Numbered from the stretch's first letter, positions 1 through 7,770 are shown. The stretch is 14,168 nucleotides of DNA from Prevotella sp. CAG:617 (GCA_000438115.1 FR903597.1:1-14168); one strand, 5' to 3'. The notes: generated from the sequence alone by a model not told the origin. Numbers and translations: made by a program.

Positions 1-567
1 TCAGTGGGCGCCTTTGGCATTGTTAACCGCCTGTCGCTCTTTATCGTAATGATTTGCATCGGACTGAACCAGGGCATGCAGCCTATTGCCGGTTATAATT
101 TCGGAGCGCGTAAGTACGACCGTCTGATGCAGGTGCTCAAGCTGGCTATTTTGGTGGCTACCTGCATTACGACTACCGGATTCGTTATCGGAACGTTCTT
201 CTCCGTGCCGTGTGCCACCCTCTTTGCCAAGGATTCGCCCGAACTTATCCTGGCCGCATCGCGCGGTTTGCGTGTGGTGGTCATGATGTTCCCCTTTATC
301 GGAATGCAGATTGTGTCAACGGCCTTTTTCCAGAGCATTGGCTATGCGGGCAAGAGTATTCTCGTGTCGCTTTCGCGTCAGTTGCTGTTCCTCTTGCCGG
401 CGTTGTTGATTCTGCCTCATTTCTTCAGCAACCCCATTATGGGTGTGTGGTATGCCATGCCGTTTGCTGATGCATTGGCTTCCATTCTGTCGGCCACATT
501 GCTTTTTCTTGAAATCAAGCGGTTCAAGCAAAAGGCTGCCGCCGAGCGCCTCAAGATTGAAGGCTGA
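1..567 (+). CDS. MATE family efflux transporter, C-terminal part (cut by window edge)
   Basis: The reading frame is open from the first base and ends at the TGA at 565-567, giving 188 visible residues. An internal GTG at 4-6 could pass for a start, but the protein clearly begins upstream of the window. The stretch reading GLNQGMQPIAGYNFGA, about residues 20-35 of the visible part, is the conserved motif of multidrug and toxin extrusion pumps of the MepA/DinF type. It is followed by four or five hydrophobic segments and a basic, charged tail (FKQKAAAERLK), as expected for the C-terminal half of a 12-helix inner-membrane antiporter that exports drugs or metabolites using a Na+ or H+ gradient. 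The next gene begins 47 bases downstream with no clear terminator between them, so co-transcription is likely. The family is secure; the substrate is unknown. Confidence 0.9.
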   Translation, partial: SVGAFGIVNRLSLFIVMICIGLNQGMQPIAGYNFGARKYDRLMQVLKLAILVATCITTTGFVIGTFFSVPCATLFAKDSPELILAASRGLRVVVMMFPFIGMQIVSTAFFQSIGYAGKSILVSLSRQLLFLLPALLILPHFFSNPIMGVWYAMPFADALASILSATLLFLEIKRFKQKAAAERLKIEG

Positions 568-614
568 TTCTTTATCTTTTTTATTTTCATTCAGAACAAA
601 AAAACAATCAGTAA

Positions 615-1244
615 ATGGATAATCATAAAACCTACGTCATCAACATTGGTCGCCAGCTGGGTAGCGGCGGCCGGCAGATTGGTCACTTGCTGGCTGAACG
701 TTTCGGCTTTTCCTACTATGACAAGGAAATACTTTCAATGGCTTCCGAGGACAGCGGACTGTCAACTGAAATCTTTGAGCGCAGCGATGAGAACAAGGGC
801 ATTTTTCGTTCCGTGTTTGGTTCCATCATGCCCTTGCTGGCCGGCAGCGACAATATTTATGGCAATCAGATCAGCGACGAGTCGCTTTTCCGCATACAGA
901 GCGAGTCAATCCGTCGGGCAGCCGCTGCACAGAGCTGTATCTTTATCGGGCGTTGTGCCGACTATGTGCTGCGCGACAAGCCCGAAATCGTCAATATTTT
1001 CATTTCAGCCGATACGGACGACCGTATTCACCGTTTGGTCAGCCATTTTAACGTTGACCGCAAGAGTGCCCTGAAGATGATTGAAAAAGGCGACGAAACC
1101 CGTGCCAATTATTATAATTTTTTCAGCGGCAAGGTTTGGGGGGCAGCTTCCAGTTATCATTACTGCATCAACTCCAGTGTGTTGGGCACGGAGCGCACGG
1201 CTGACTTTATTGAGGAGTTTGTGCGGGCCAAACTCCATCTGTAG
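615..1244 (+). CDS. Cytidylate kinase-like family protein
   Basis: The protein has 209 residues and starts at an ATG preceded by an A-rich leader without a clear Shine-Dalgarno sequence. The N-terminus (INIGRQLGSGGRQIG, about residues 10-24) matches the glycine-rich loop of the 'cytidylate kinase-like' P-loop family common in Bacteroidetes and Firmicutes. It is followed by FGFSYYDKEIL, which is also typical. FIGRCADYVLRD near residues 114-125 is the second family hallmark. A classical GxxxxGK(S/T) Walker A lysine is not present: the loop reads GSGGRQ. Housekeeping Cmk proteins phosphorylate CMP and dCMP, but members of this divergent family have no settled substrate, so the product should not be called Cmk. 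The gene sits between the MATE gene and a phosphoesterase gene, probably in one operon. Family assignment is confident; activity is unknown. Confidence 0.85.
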   Translation: MDNHKTYVINIGRQLGSGGRQIGHLLAERFGFSYYDKEILSMASEDSGLSTEIFERSDENKGIFRSVFGSIMPLLAGSDNIYGNQISDESLFRIQSESIRRAAAAQSCIFIGRCADYVLRDKPEIVNIFISADTDDRIHRLVSHFNVDRKSALKMIEKGDETRANYYNFFSGKVWGAASSYHYCINSSVLGTERTADFIEEFVRAKLHL

Positions 1245-1283
1245 CGTTCGGGGGTTGTTGACTTCAGTCTATTCCGTATTGTT

Positions 1284-1772
1284 ATGACCCGTATCGGACT
1301 GCTTTCGGACACCCATGGTTGTTGGGACGACCGCTATCTGGAGTATTTTGCCCCATGTCAGGAAATATGGCATGCCGGCGACATCGGCTCCCCTCGGTTG
1401 GCCGAACGTCTGGCCGCATTCCGGACGTTCAGGGCCGTGTGCGGCAATATCGACGGCTATGATATACGTCGGCTTTATCAGCCCTTGTTGCGTTTCAGGT
1501 GTGAGGAGGCCGACGTGCTGATGACGCATATCGGCGGTTATCCCGGTCATTACGACCGCAGGGTGGCGCAGCTTCTTGCCGCCAATCCGCCCCACCTGTT
1601 TATTTCCGGACATTCGCACATCCTGAAGGTGGCTTATGACAAACACTATCAGTTGCTCCACATCAATCCCGGCGCGGCCGGCCGTCAGGGGTGGCAGACC
1701 CGGCGCACCCTGGTGCGTTTTGATGTAGACGGTTCGGCGTTCAAGAATCTGGAGGTTATCGAATTGGGATAA
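1284..1772 (+). CDS. YfcE/MJ0936-type metallophosphoesterase
   Basis: The protein has 162 residues, normal for the small YfcE-like calcineurin-type phosphoesterases. All metal-site motifs are visible in order: DTH at 9-11, HAGD at 30-33, GNID at 54-57, H82 in the MTHIGG segment, and GHSH at 109-112. NPGAAG near 128-133 is also family-typical. These residues hold a dinuclear metal centre that hydrolyses phosphodiester or phosphomonoester bonds. The protein has no signal peptide and should be cytoplasmic. The start is the ATG 39 bases after the preceding stop, and the DTH motif falls at the usual distance from it. No promoter motif is seen in the short gap, so the gene is probably the last of an operon with the kinase-like and MATE genes. 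The strong hairpin at 1804-1856 follows. The physiological substrate cannot be inferred. Confidence 0.9.
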   Translation: MTRIGLLSDTHGCWDDRYLEYFAPCQEIWHAGDIGSPRLAERLAAFRTFRAVCGNIDGYDIRRLYQPLLRFRCEEADVLMTHIGGYPGHYDRRVAQLLAANPPHLFISGHSHILKVAYDKHYQLLHINPGAAGRQGWQTRRTLVRFDVDGSAFKNLEVIELG

Positions 1773-1803
1773 TCCGCTTTTTCATGTCGGGCGTTGGCTT
1801 TAT

Positions 1804-1856
1804 GAATCTGCCCCCTCTTGTATGTTGGAAACAGCATGGCGGGAGGGGGCAGATTC
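1804..1856 (+). terminator. Perfect 14-bp hairpin downstream of the phosphoesterase gene
   Basis: GAATCTGCCCCCTC (1804-1817) and its exact reverse complement GAGGGGGCAGATTC (1843-1856) form a 14-bp stem with a 25-base loop. The following bases (TTGTATTTTATT) are T-rich but not a clean T-run. It begins 31 bases after the phosphoesterase stop codon, so it most likely ends that transcript. The long loop and imperfect tail mean that another role, such as a processing site, is possible. Confidence 0.65.
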
Positions 1857-2080
1857 TTGTATTTTATTGCAGGCATGGCGCGGAAACGAAAAAAGTCGGC
1901 AGGAAAGATTTTTCATCCGGCGGAAAAAATTTTTTATCTGCCGGGTAAAACGGGAAGCATCCGGAGCGTGCGGGGCAAACCGGCTGACGGTCTGTCTTCT
2001 ACGCAGCGTGAGCGGGCCGGAGCGAGTGCCGGTAGCTTTTTCCGACGCGTACGGATGCAACAGATTTTATCATTTTTTGT
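1857..2080. other. Non-coding stretch upstream of nrdA
   Basis: The gap between the phosphoesterase stop and the nrdA start is 377 bases. Between the 1804-1856 hairpin and the nrdA promoter I find no convincing gene: short open frames exist on both strands, but their translations are basic, low in hydrophobic pattern and resemble no family. There is a second inverted repeat at 1917-1944 (CCGGC and GCCGG arms around an A/T-rich centre). A short CCGG...CCGG pair followed by GCTTTTT lies near 2015-2041. I see no recognisable riboswitch or NrdR box. The function, if any, is unknown. Confidence 0.5.
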
Positions 2081-2111
2081 TTTGCCTTTCAGCATTCATG
2101 GCGTAACTTTG
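2081..2111 (+). promoter_or_regulatory. Bacteroidetes-type promoter of nrdAB
   Basis: TTTG at 2081-2084 and TAACTTTG at 2104-2111 are separated by 19 bases and match the Bacteroides -33 TTTG and -7 TAnnTTTG consensus. Transcription would start a few bases after 2111. That leaves a leader of about 30 bases before the ATG at 2150 and rules out the in-frame TTG at 2114 as a sensible start. Confidence 0.8.
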
Positions 2112-2149
2112 TATTGGTTTTTATTCCCCTGAAAGAAATAAAAAAATCC

Positions 2150-4669
2150 ATGATGAAAATTGTGAAACGTAACGGGACAATAGAGCAATATTGTCGCGAA
2201 AAGATAGCTGTCGCCATGCAAAAGAGCTTTTTGAGTGCCGGCAGCACGGTAGACGAAGGCCGTTTGCATGCCATGGTCGATGCTGTGGAGCAGTGGCTGC
2301 AGGCTGACGCTTCACGCTGCAGTGTAGAGCAAATTCAGGACGAGGTAGAGCGCGTACTGATGGAAAACGGATTCTACGACGAGGCCAAGCGCTACATTCT
2401 CTACCGCTTTCAGCGCACGGCCATGCGCGATGCCGTGCGTCAGCTGGCCGAGCGTAGCGGGTGGCCCTCAATACATGATGTGCTGGTGCGCGTGCAGCAT
2501 GATTTTCCCGACGAGCGCTATGCCCTGACCCGTCTGGCCGAAAAGTTTTCGGCTTTCTGTAAGCCCGGCATGAGCGCCCCCGAACGGCTGAAGGCCCTGA
2601 CCAAGGCAGCCGTGGAGCTGACCACGCAGGATGCTCCCGGATGGGAGTACATTGCCGGCCGGCTGGTGACTTTCGACATACACGAGCGCCTCAGACAGGT
2701 GCAGGAGGAACACAGATGGGAGAGTTTTTATGACAAGTTGTGCTATCTGACCGGTCAGGAGCTGTATGGCCGGTATATTCTGGAACATTACAGCCGCGAC
2801 GAGATTAACGAGGCTGCCGCCTTTATGGATGCCGAACGCGACCTGCTTTTCAATTATTCCGGCATCGATTTGCTGCAAAAACGTTATCTTATTGTTTCAC
2901 GTCGCGGGCAGCTGCTGGAGTCGCCGCAGGAAATGTTTCTGGGCATCGCGCTTCATCTGGCCATGCCCGAGGAGCGCAACCGGCTTGACTGGGTGCGTCG
3001 TTTCTACGACATGCTGAGCCTCCTGCAGGTTACGCTGGCTACTCCTACGCTGGCCAATGCGCGCAAGCCCTATCATCAGCTTTCCAGTTGCTTTATCGAC
3101 ACGGTTCCCGACAGCCTCGACGGCATTTACCGCAGTATCGACAATTTTGCCAAGGTCAGCAAGTTTGGCGGTGGCATGGGCCTTTATTTCGGTAAGGTGC
3201 GCGCCACCGGCGGCAGCATTCGTGGCTTCAGCGGAGCCGCGGGCGGCGTGGTACGCTGGATTAAACTGGTCAATGATACCGCCGTAGCCGTCGACCAGCT
3301 CGGTGTACGCCAGGGCGCCGTGGCTGTATATCTGGATGTGTGGCATAAGGATTTGCCCGAATTCCTGCAGCTGCGCACCAACAACGGCGACGACCGCATG
3401 AAAGCGCACGACGTTTTCCCCGCCGTGTGCTATCCCGACCTGTTCTGGCGCATGGCCAAGGACGACCTGAACCAGCCCTGGCACCTGTTTTGCCCGCATG
3501 ACATCCTGACTGTCAAGGGATACAGTCTGGAGGACTTTTATGGCGAGGAGTGGGAACGCCGCTACCTTGATTGCGTCAATGACGCCCGTCTGTCGCGCCG
3601 CACGTTGAGCATTAAGGATATTATCCGCCTGGTCTTGAAGTCGGCCGTGGAGACCGGAACGCCGTTCACGTTCAATCGCGACCTCGTCAACCGTGCCAAT
3701 CCCAACAAACACGCCGGTATCATTTATTGCTCGAATCTCTGTACCGAAATTGCGCAGAACATGTCGCCCGTGGAGCATGTATCCACAGAGGTGCAGACGG
3801 CCGATGGCGACACGGTGGTTGTTACCACCACGCGCCCGGGCGATTTCGTAGTGTGCAACCTGGCCAGCCTTTCGCTGGGCCATCTGCCGCTGGAAGATGA
3901 AGCAGCCATGCGGAAAATTGTGCGCACTGCCGTGCGCGCACTCGACAACGTGATAGACCTGAACTTCTATCCGCTGAAATATGCCGAGCTTACCAACCGC
4001 CGCTACCGCAGCATCGGTTTGGGAGCGAGCGGTTACCATCATGCGCTGGCCCGCCGCGGTATTTCGTGGGAGAGCGAGGCTCACCTGAAGTTTGCCGACG
4101 AGGTGTTTGAGCGCATCAGCCGGATGGCTATCGAGGCCAGCGCCGATCTGGCTGCCGAGAAGGGCAGTTATGCCTGCTTTGCCGGGAGCGACTGGCAGAC
4201 GGGAGCTTACTTTACGCAGCGTGGTTATATGGGCGAGGCTTGGGAGAGCGTGGCCCGCAAGGCTGCCAGCGGTATGCGCAATGCTTATTTGCTGGCGGTG
4301 GCGCCTACCAGTTCCACCAGTATCATTGCCGGTACTACGGCAGGTATTGACCCGGTGATGAAGCGCTTTTTTCTGGAGGAAAAGAAGGGAGCCATGCTGC
4401 CGCGTGTGGCACCTGAGCTGAACGACCGTACCTATTGGAAATACAAAGGGGCTTATCTTCTTGACCAGACCTGGAGCGTGCGGGCTGCCGGTGTGCGCCA
4501 GCGTCACATTGACCAGGCCCAGAGCCTGAACCTTTACATTACGCACGACTTTACGCTGCGCCAGGTGCTCAATCTTTATTTGCTGGCGTGGGAGAGCGGC
4601 GTGAAAACCATTTATTATGTGCGTTCAAAGTCGCTTGAGGTGGAGGAGTGCGACAGCTGCTCGGCCTGA
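2150..4669 (+). CDS. nrdA: Ribonucleoside-diphosphate reductase, alpha (large) subunit, class Ia
   Basis: The protein has 839 residues from the ATG at 2150; an ATG at 2153 is equally possible. A longer version from the TTG at 2114 would overlap the promoter. Residues 1-90 form an ATP-cone (VKRNG at 5-9, YILYRFQR near 82-89), the allosteric on/off domain. Catalytic elements of the R1 barrel follow: C314 (SSCFI), N529/C531/E533 (NLCTE), C569 (VVCNLAS) and the radical-transfer pair Y822-Y823 (TIYYV). The C-terminus ends in a C834-x-x-C837 pair that passes electrons from thioredoxin. The PTSSTS...GTTAGIDP loop near 720-740 is also typical. The enzyme reduces ribonucleoside diphosphates to deoxyribonucleotides together with the NrdB radical subunit, encoded 59 bases downstream. 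All essential residues are present, so the enzyme should be active. Confidence 0.96.
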   Translation: MMKIVKRNGTIEQYCREKIAVAMQKSFLSAGSTVDEGRLHAMVDAVEQWLQADASRCSVEQIQDEVERVLMENGFYDEAKRYILYRFQRTAMRDAVRQLAERSGWPSIHDVLVRVQHDFPDERYALTRLAEKFSAFCKPGMSAPERLKALTKAAVELTTQDAPGWEYIAGRLVTFDIHERLRQVQEEHRWESFYDKLCYLTGQELYGRYILEHYSRDEINEAAAFMDAERDLLFNYSGIDLLQKRYLIVSRRGQLLESPQEMFLGIALHLAMPEERNRLDWVRRFYDMLSLLQVTLATPTLANARKPYHQLSSCFIDTVPDSLDGIYRSIDNFAKVSKFGGGMGLYFGKVRATGGSIRGFSGAAGGVVRWIKLVNDTAVAVDQLGVRQGAVAVYLDVWHKDLPEFLQLRTNNGDDRMKAHDVFPAVCYPDLFWRMAKDDLNQPWHLFCPHDILTVKGYSLEDFYGEEWERRYLDCVNDARLSRRTLSIKDIIRLVLKSAVETGTPFTFNRDLVNRANPNKHAGIIYCSNLCTEIAQNMSPVEHVSTEVQTADGDTVVVTTTRPGDFVVCNLASLSLGHLPLEDEAAMRKIVRTAVRALDNVIDLNFYPLKYAELTNRRYRSIGLGASGYHHALARRGISWESEAHLKFADEVFERISRMAIEASADLAAEKGSYACFAGSDWQTGAYFTQRGYMGEAWESVARKAASGMRNAYLLAVAPTSSTSIIAGTTAGIDPVMKRFFLEEKKGAMLPRVAPELNDRTYWKYKGAYLLDQTWSVRAAGVRQRHIDQAQSLNLYITHDFTLRQVLNLYLLAWESGVKTIYYVRSKSLEVEECDSCSA

Positions 4670-4728
4670 TGCGGACCCCGAATGAAATGAAAAGAATGAC
4701 CCCAAGGGGCTTTTTAATACCGACAAAC

Positions 4729-5775
4729 ATGGAAAATAATTTGCATAAGTCGCCGCTGTTTAATCCTGACGGCGACACCGACGTGCGCCTGCGCCGCATG
4801 GTAGGCGGGCGCACTACCAACCTGAACGACTTCAACAACATGCGCTACAAGTGGGTGGCCGACTGGTATCGTCAGGCTATGAACAACTTCTGGATTCCGG
4901 AGGAAATCAATCTGACGCAGGATGTGCGCGACTATCCGCGCCTGGCGCCGGCCGAGCGCAAGGCTTACGACAAGATTCTGAGTTTCCTGGTGTTTCTCGA
5001 CTCGCTGCAGAGCAACAACCTGCCTACGCTGGGCGAATACATCACGGCCAACGAGGTGAATCTCTGCCTGCACATCCAGACGTTTCAGGAATGTATCCAC
5101 AGCCAGAGCTACAGCTATATGCTCGATACCATCTGCAGTCCCGAGGAGCGCAACGATATTCTCTACCAGTGGAAAACGGATGAGCATCTGCTGGCCCGAA
5201 ACACGTTTATAGGCGACTGCTACAACGAGTTTCAGCGTGAGCCCAACCTCTTCCATCTGGTGAAAGCCATGGTGGCCAACTATATTCTGGAGGGTATTTA
5301 TTTTTACAGCGGCTTCATGTTTTTCTACAACCTGAGCCGAAACGGAAAGATGCCCGGCTCGGCTCAGGAAATACGCTACATCAACCGCGACGAGAATACA
5401 CACCTCTGGCTCTTCCGCAACATTCTGCTCGAAATGAAAAAAGAGTGTCCTGAACTCTTTACGCCCGAACGGGTAGCCGTGTACGAGGGCATGATGCGCG
5501 AAGGAGTGCGTCAGGAAATAGCCTGGGGCCAGTATGTCATTGGCAACGACGTGCAGGGACTGACCGCGCAGATGGTAAGCGACTACATCACCTATCTGGG
5601 AAATTTGCGCTGGAACGGCTTGGGCTTTGGCATGCTCTTTGACGAGCAGCAGGAGGAGCCCGAAAACATGCGGTGGGTGGCGCAGTACAGCAACGCCAAT
5701 ATGGTGAAGACCGACTTTTTCGAAGCGCGCAGTACGGCCTACGCCAAAAGTACGGCGTTGGTTGACGACTTGTAG
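4729..5775 (+). CDS. nrdB: Ribonucleoside-diphosphate reductase, beta (radical) subunit, class Ia
   Basis: The protein has 348 residues. The ATG at 4729 was chosen because the product (MENNLHKSPLFNPDGD...) begins as family members do. An upstream in-frame ATG at 4648 would overlap the end of nrdA and add 27 unrelated residues. The di-iron ligands and radical tyrosine can be matched to E. coli NrdB in order: D91 (FLDSLQ), E121 and H124 (FQECIHSQSY), radical Y128, E188 (ILEGIYFY), and E222 with H225 (RDENTH). The presence of Y128 argues against a tyrosine-less class Ic protein. The subunit generates and stores the stable radical that is passed to the NrdA active site, and the reaction needs oxygen for radical assembly. 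It carries no ATP-cone; that domain is on NrdA here. It is co-transcribed with nrdA and followed by a terminator at 5947-5983. Confidence 0.95.
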   Translation: MENNLHKSPLFNPDGDTDVRLRRMVGGRTTNLNDFNNMRYKWVADWYRQAMNNFWIPEEINLTQDVRDYPRLAPAERKAYDKILSFLVFLDSLQSNNLPTLGEYITANEVNLCLHIQTFQECIHSQSYSYMLDTICSPEERNDILYQWKTDEHLLARNTFIGDCYNEFQREPNLFHLVKAMVANYILEGIYFYSGFMFFYNLSRNGKMPGSAQEIRYINRDENTHLWLFRNILLEMKKECPELFTPERVAVYEGMMREGVRQEIAWGQYVIGNDVQGLTAQMVSDYITYLGNLRWNGLGFGMLFDEQQEEPENMRWVAQYSNANMVKTDFFEARSTAYAKSTALVDDL

Positions 5776-5819
5776 ACCGGGCTGCATTGTTCCGGAGGAT
5801 TTACGAGATTTGCTACATG

Positions 5820-5840
5820 GCAACCGACGGTTGCTTGCTT
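5820..5840 (+). terminator. Minor hairpin just after nrdB
   Basis: GCAACC (5820-5825) and GGTTGC (5829-5834) form a 6-bp stem with a 3-base GAC loop, followed by TTGCTTTT. It lies 45 bases after the nrdB stop. The tail is weak compared with the hairpin at 5947-5983, so this is at best a partial terminator. Confidence 0.35.
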
Positions 5841-5926
5841 TTGGCAGGAAGCTGTCAGGCCATTTTTTTCGCGTGGAGTTTTCCTGGTGCAGGAGGAAAA
5901 AGGAGAAGTCGGTTTAAAACGAAAAT

Positions 5927-5960
5927 AGGCGGGAGGAAAGAAAATTAAGGCGGGAGGAAA
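5927..5960. repeat. Tandem 13-base direct repeat AGGCGGGAGGAAA
   Basis: AGGCGGGAGGAAA occurs at 5927-5939 and again at 5948-5960. The second copy is the left arm of the nrdAB terminator stem, so the first copy could compete for the same right arm. It may be a chance duplication of terminator DNA. Confidence 0.7.
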
Positions 5961-5983
5961 AATTTTTTTCTTCCCGCCTTTTT
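5947..5983 (+). terminator. Rho-independent terminator of nrdAB
   Basis: AAGGCGGGA (5947-5955) pairs with TCCCGCCTT (5972-5980). The stem continues inward through a G-U pair, a G-C pair and five A-T pairs to a tiny TT loop. The T-run 5979-5983 follows directly. This is the strongest terminator-like structure in the 369-base gap between nrdB and the porin gene. The A-rich outside flank means it may also act on the minus strand. A third, smaller stem (GCAGCC 6017-6022 with GGCTGC 6037-6042, then a T-run at about 6050-6055) lies further on. Nothing else in this gap looks like a gene. Confidence 0.8.
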
Positions 5984-6112
5984 GTGAAAAGGTTTGCCCG
6001 GGGGCTGAATCTGGGGGCAGCCGTAAAATCCTACATGGCTGCACAGGTGTTTTTTCCGGCGGGAAGCGATGAATTATTCGGTAAAAATGACCAATATAAC
6101 AGAATAAATGAC

Positions 6113-6120
6113 TAATTTTG
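6113..6120 (+). promoter_or_regulatory. Bacteroidetes -7 box for the OmpP1/FadL gene
   Basis: TAATTTTG matches TAnnTTTG exactly and lies 24 bases before the ATG. No good TTTG is found at the expected -33 distance, so the promoter is likely but may be weak or activator-dependent. Confidence 0.6.
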
Positions 6121-6144
6121 CGCTTTCATTTTTAAATTTACATC

Positions 6145-7689
6145 ATGAAAATCCGAAAAATTATTCTTTCCTTGTGTGGACTTTCCGCGTTTGCCGCACC
6201 GGTGACGGCAGGCGGTCTGCTTACGAACACGAACCAGAACATTGCCTTCCTGCGCAATCCCGCCCGCGATGCCGCTATCGGCATTGACGGCGTGTACAGC
6301 AATCCGGCCGGTCTTACTTTTCTGAAACCGGGATGGCACATTTCGCTCAATATCCAGTCGGCCTACCAGACGCGTACGGCCGAATCGTTTTTTCAGGCCG
6401 GAAACGTGGCTCCCCTGGCTATGGGCGAGGGAAACGCGGCCGACGGTTGGAAAAAATATGAAGGCCGGGCCAAGGCTCCCGTCATTCCGTCAATCCAGCT
6501 GGCCTGGGTGGGCAAGCGCTGGGCTTTAAGCGGCGGATTTGCCATTACCGGTGGTGGCGGAAAATGTACATTCGACGACGGGCTGGGGTCGTTTGAGAGT
6601 CAGGTGGCCATGCTGCCGGTACTGCTCAACGGACTGGTGCAGCAGCAACCCGGAATGTCGGGCGTGAACCTGATTGACGGCTATCGGGCCGACATGTATA
6701 TGAAGGGACGGCAGTACTACTACGGCATGCAGCTGGGTGTAGGCTATCGCATCACGCCGCAGCTCTCAGCCCATGTGGGAGGCCGCCTGGTGTTGGCCGA
6801 CTGTAACTACTACGGCTACGTGCGCAACATTCAGCTGCACACCGCTCCGGCTGCCGCTGCCCTGGGGCTGCCGCAGGGATACGTGCCTGCCGGGCAACTC
6901 ATGGAGGGCATGGGGTATCCGCATTTTGCCTCGCTCGTGGCCGACCGCGCGCTCGACTGCAACCAGAGCGGATGGACGTTTATGCCTGTCGTTTCGGTCA
7001 ACTATAAGCTGCCCCGCTGGAACTTTGCCGCGCGCTATGAGTTTAAGGGGCGCATGCATTTGAAAAACCAGTCGAATAATACCAGCGGTGTGGCTGAGTT
7101 TGACGACGGACAGAAGGTGTGGGCTGAAATTCCGGCACTGCTCACGCTTGGCGTAAGCTACGACGTACTTCCCAACCTGAGGGCTTCGGTAGGCTATCAC
7201 TACTTTTTCGACCGCCAGGCCGCGCAGTATGAGCACCGTGAGAAGAAGCTGAAAAGCGGAACGCAGGAATTCCTGGCCGGACTGGAGTACGACATCAACA
7301 AGCGCATTACCGTGTCGGCCGGTTACCAGAGTACCAACTACGGGCTGGGCAGCAACAGCGAATTTCTGAGTGACATGAGTTTCGTGACCAGTTCCAATTC
7401 GGTCGGGCTGGGTGCAGCGTTCCAGCTGACGCCTACCATCAGCATGAACGTGGCTTATTTCAAGACGTTCTATAAAACCTACACCAAGCATCACGACGAT
7501 TTCAATCACATCAAGTCAACCCTGTCCGGTTCAATGCAAGCCCTGGTGGGTAGCGGGCAGCTGACCGCCAATGAGCTGCAGGCAGCTGCAACCCTCGGGG
7601 CCATGCTTCCGCAGCTTAATACGGAGGGTACCGACCGTTTCCATCGTACAAACGACGTATTTGGCGTGAACCTGAATTTTGATTTTTAG
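6145..7689 (+). CDS. OmpP1/FadL/TodX family outer-membrane transporter
   Basis: The protein has 514 residues. It opens with a classic signal peptide (basic MKIRK, a hydrophobic core, and a likely cut after VTA at residue 22) and ends in FDF, the aromatic C-terminus typical of outer-membrane beta-barrels. The conserved SNPAGL motif at 52-57 and the preceding N-terminal segment are characteristic of the FadL family. These 14-stranded barrels let long-chain fatty acids, aromatic compounds or other hydrophobic molecules diffuse across the outer membrane. Repeated strand patterns (for example GVSYDVLPNLRASVGYHYFF near 333-352 and ITVSAGYQSTNYGLG near 390-404) fit a barrel. The substrate cannot be read from sequence. 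The gene has its own -7 box and a downstream hairpin at 7714-7765, so it is probably monocistronic, although read-through into the phosphatase gene is possible. Confidence 0.9.
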   Translation: MKIRKIILSLCGLSAFAAPVTAGGLLTNTNQNIAFLRNPARDAAIGIDGVYSNPAGLTFLKPGWHISLNIQSAYQTRTAESFFQAGNVAPLAMGEGNAADGWKKYEGRAKAPVIPSIQLAWVGKRWALSGGFAITGGGGKCTFDDGLGSFESQVAMLPVLLNGLVQQQPGMSGVNLIDGYRADMYMKGRQYYYGMQLGVGYRITPQLSAHVGGRLVLADCNYYGYVRNIQLHTAPAAAALGLPQGYVPAGQLMEGMGYPHFASLVADRALDCNQSGWTFMPVVSVNYKLPRWNFAARYEFKGRMHLKNQSNNTSGVAEFDDGQKVWAEIPALLTLGVSYDVLPNLRASVGYHYFFDRQAAQYEHREKKLKSGTQEFLAGLEYDINKRITVSAGYQSTNYGLGSNSEFLSDMSFVTSSNSVGLGAAFQLTPTISMNVAYFKTFYKTYTKHHDDFNHIKSTLSGSMQALVGSGQLTANELQAAATLGAMLPQLNTEGTDRFHRTNDVFGVNLNFDF

Positions 7690-7713
7690 GCAAGAGCCGG
7701 TTTTTTTCCCTTG

Positions 7714-7770
7714 GCCATGTTTCAATATGTGTTCCTTCAGGAGTGAAACAATATTGAAACATGGCTTTTG
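7714..7770 (+). terminator. 15-bp hairpin between the porin and phosphatase genes
   Basis: GCCATGTTTCAATAT (7714-7728) and its exact reverse complement (7751-7765) form a perfect 15-bp stem. The 22-base loop contains a small nested TCC-TTCA-GGA hairpin. A short TTTT run follows at 7766-7769, so the structure can terminate the porin transcript. It ends only five bases before the phosphatase -7 box, so its DNA overlaps the upstream half of that promoter. Confidence 0.7.

Noticed and set aside
573..580. TATCTTTT before the kinase-like gene as a possible -7 box
   Set aside because: The last base breaks the TAnnTTTG consensus and no -33 element is correctly spaced.
1800..2132. Short open frames on both strands in the gap before nrdA
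   Set aside because: They span the hairpin at 1804-1856, and the plus-strand frame also spans the nrdA promoter. Their translations are basic and patternless, and neither has a plausible promoter.
2897..4546. 549-codon open frame on the minus strand, antisense to nrdA
   Set aside because: It lies wholly inside nrdA, whose residues match a known family throughout. The antisense translation is rich in His, Ala, Gly and Val with no recognisable domain, as expected from a mirrored frame in GC-rich DNA.
4700..4715. CCCC-AA-GGGG-C-TTTTT between nrdA and nrdB, resembling a terminator
   Set aside because: A two-base loop cannot close, so only about three pairs could form. It lies in the short gap of an obvious operon, so strong termination is unlikely.
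4714..5823. 369-codon minus-strand open frame antisense to nrdB
   Set aside because: It is a shadow of nrdB with no family resemblance and no promoter motif.
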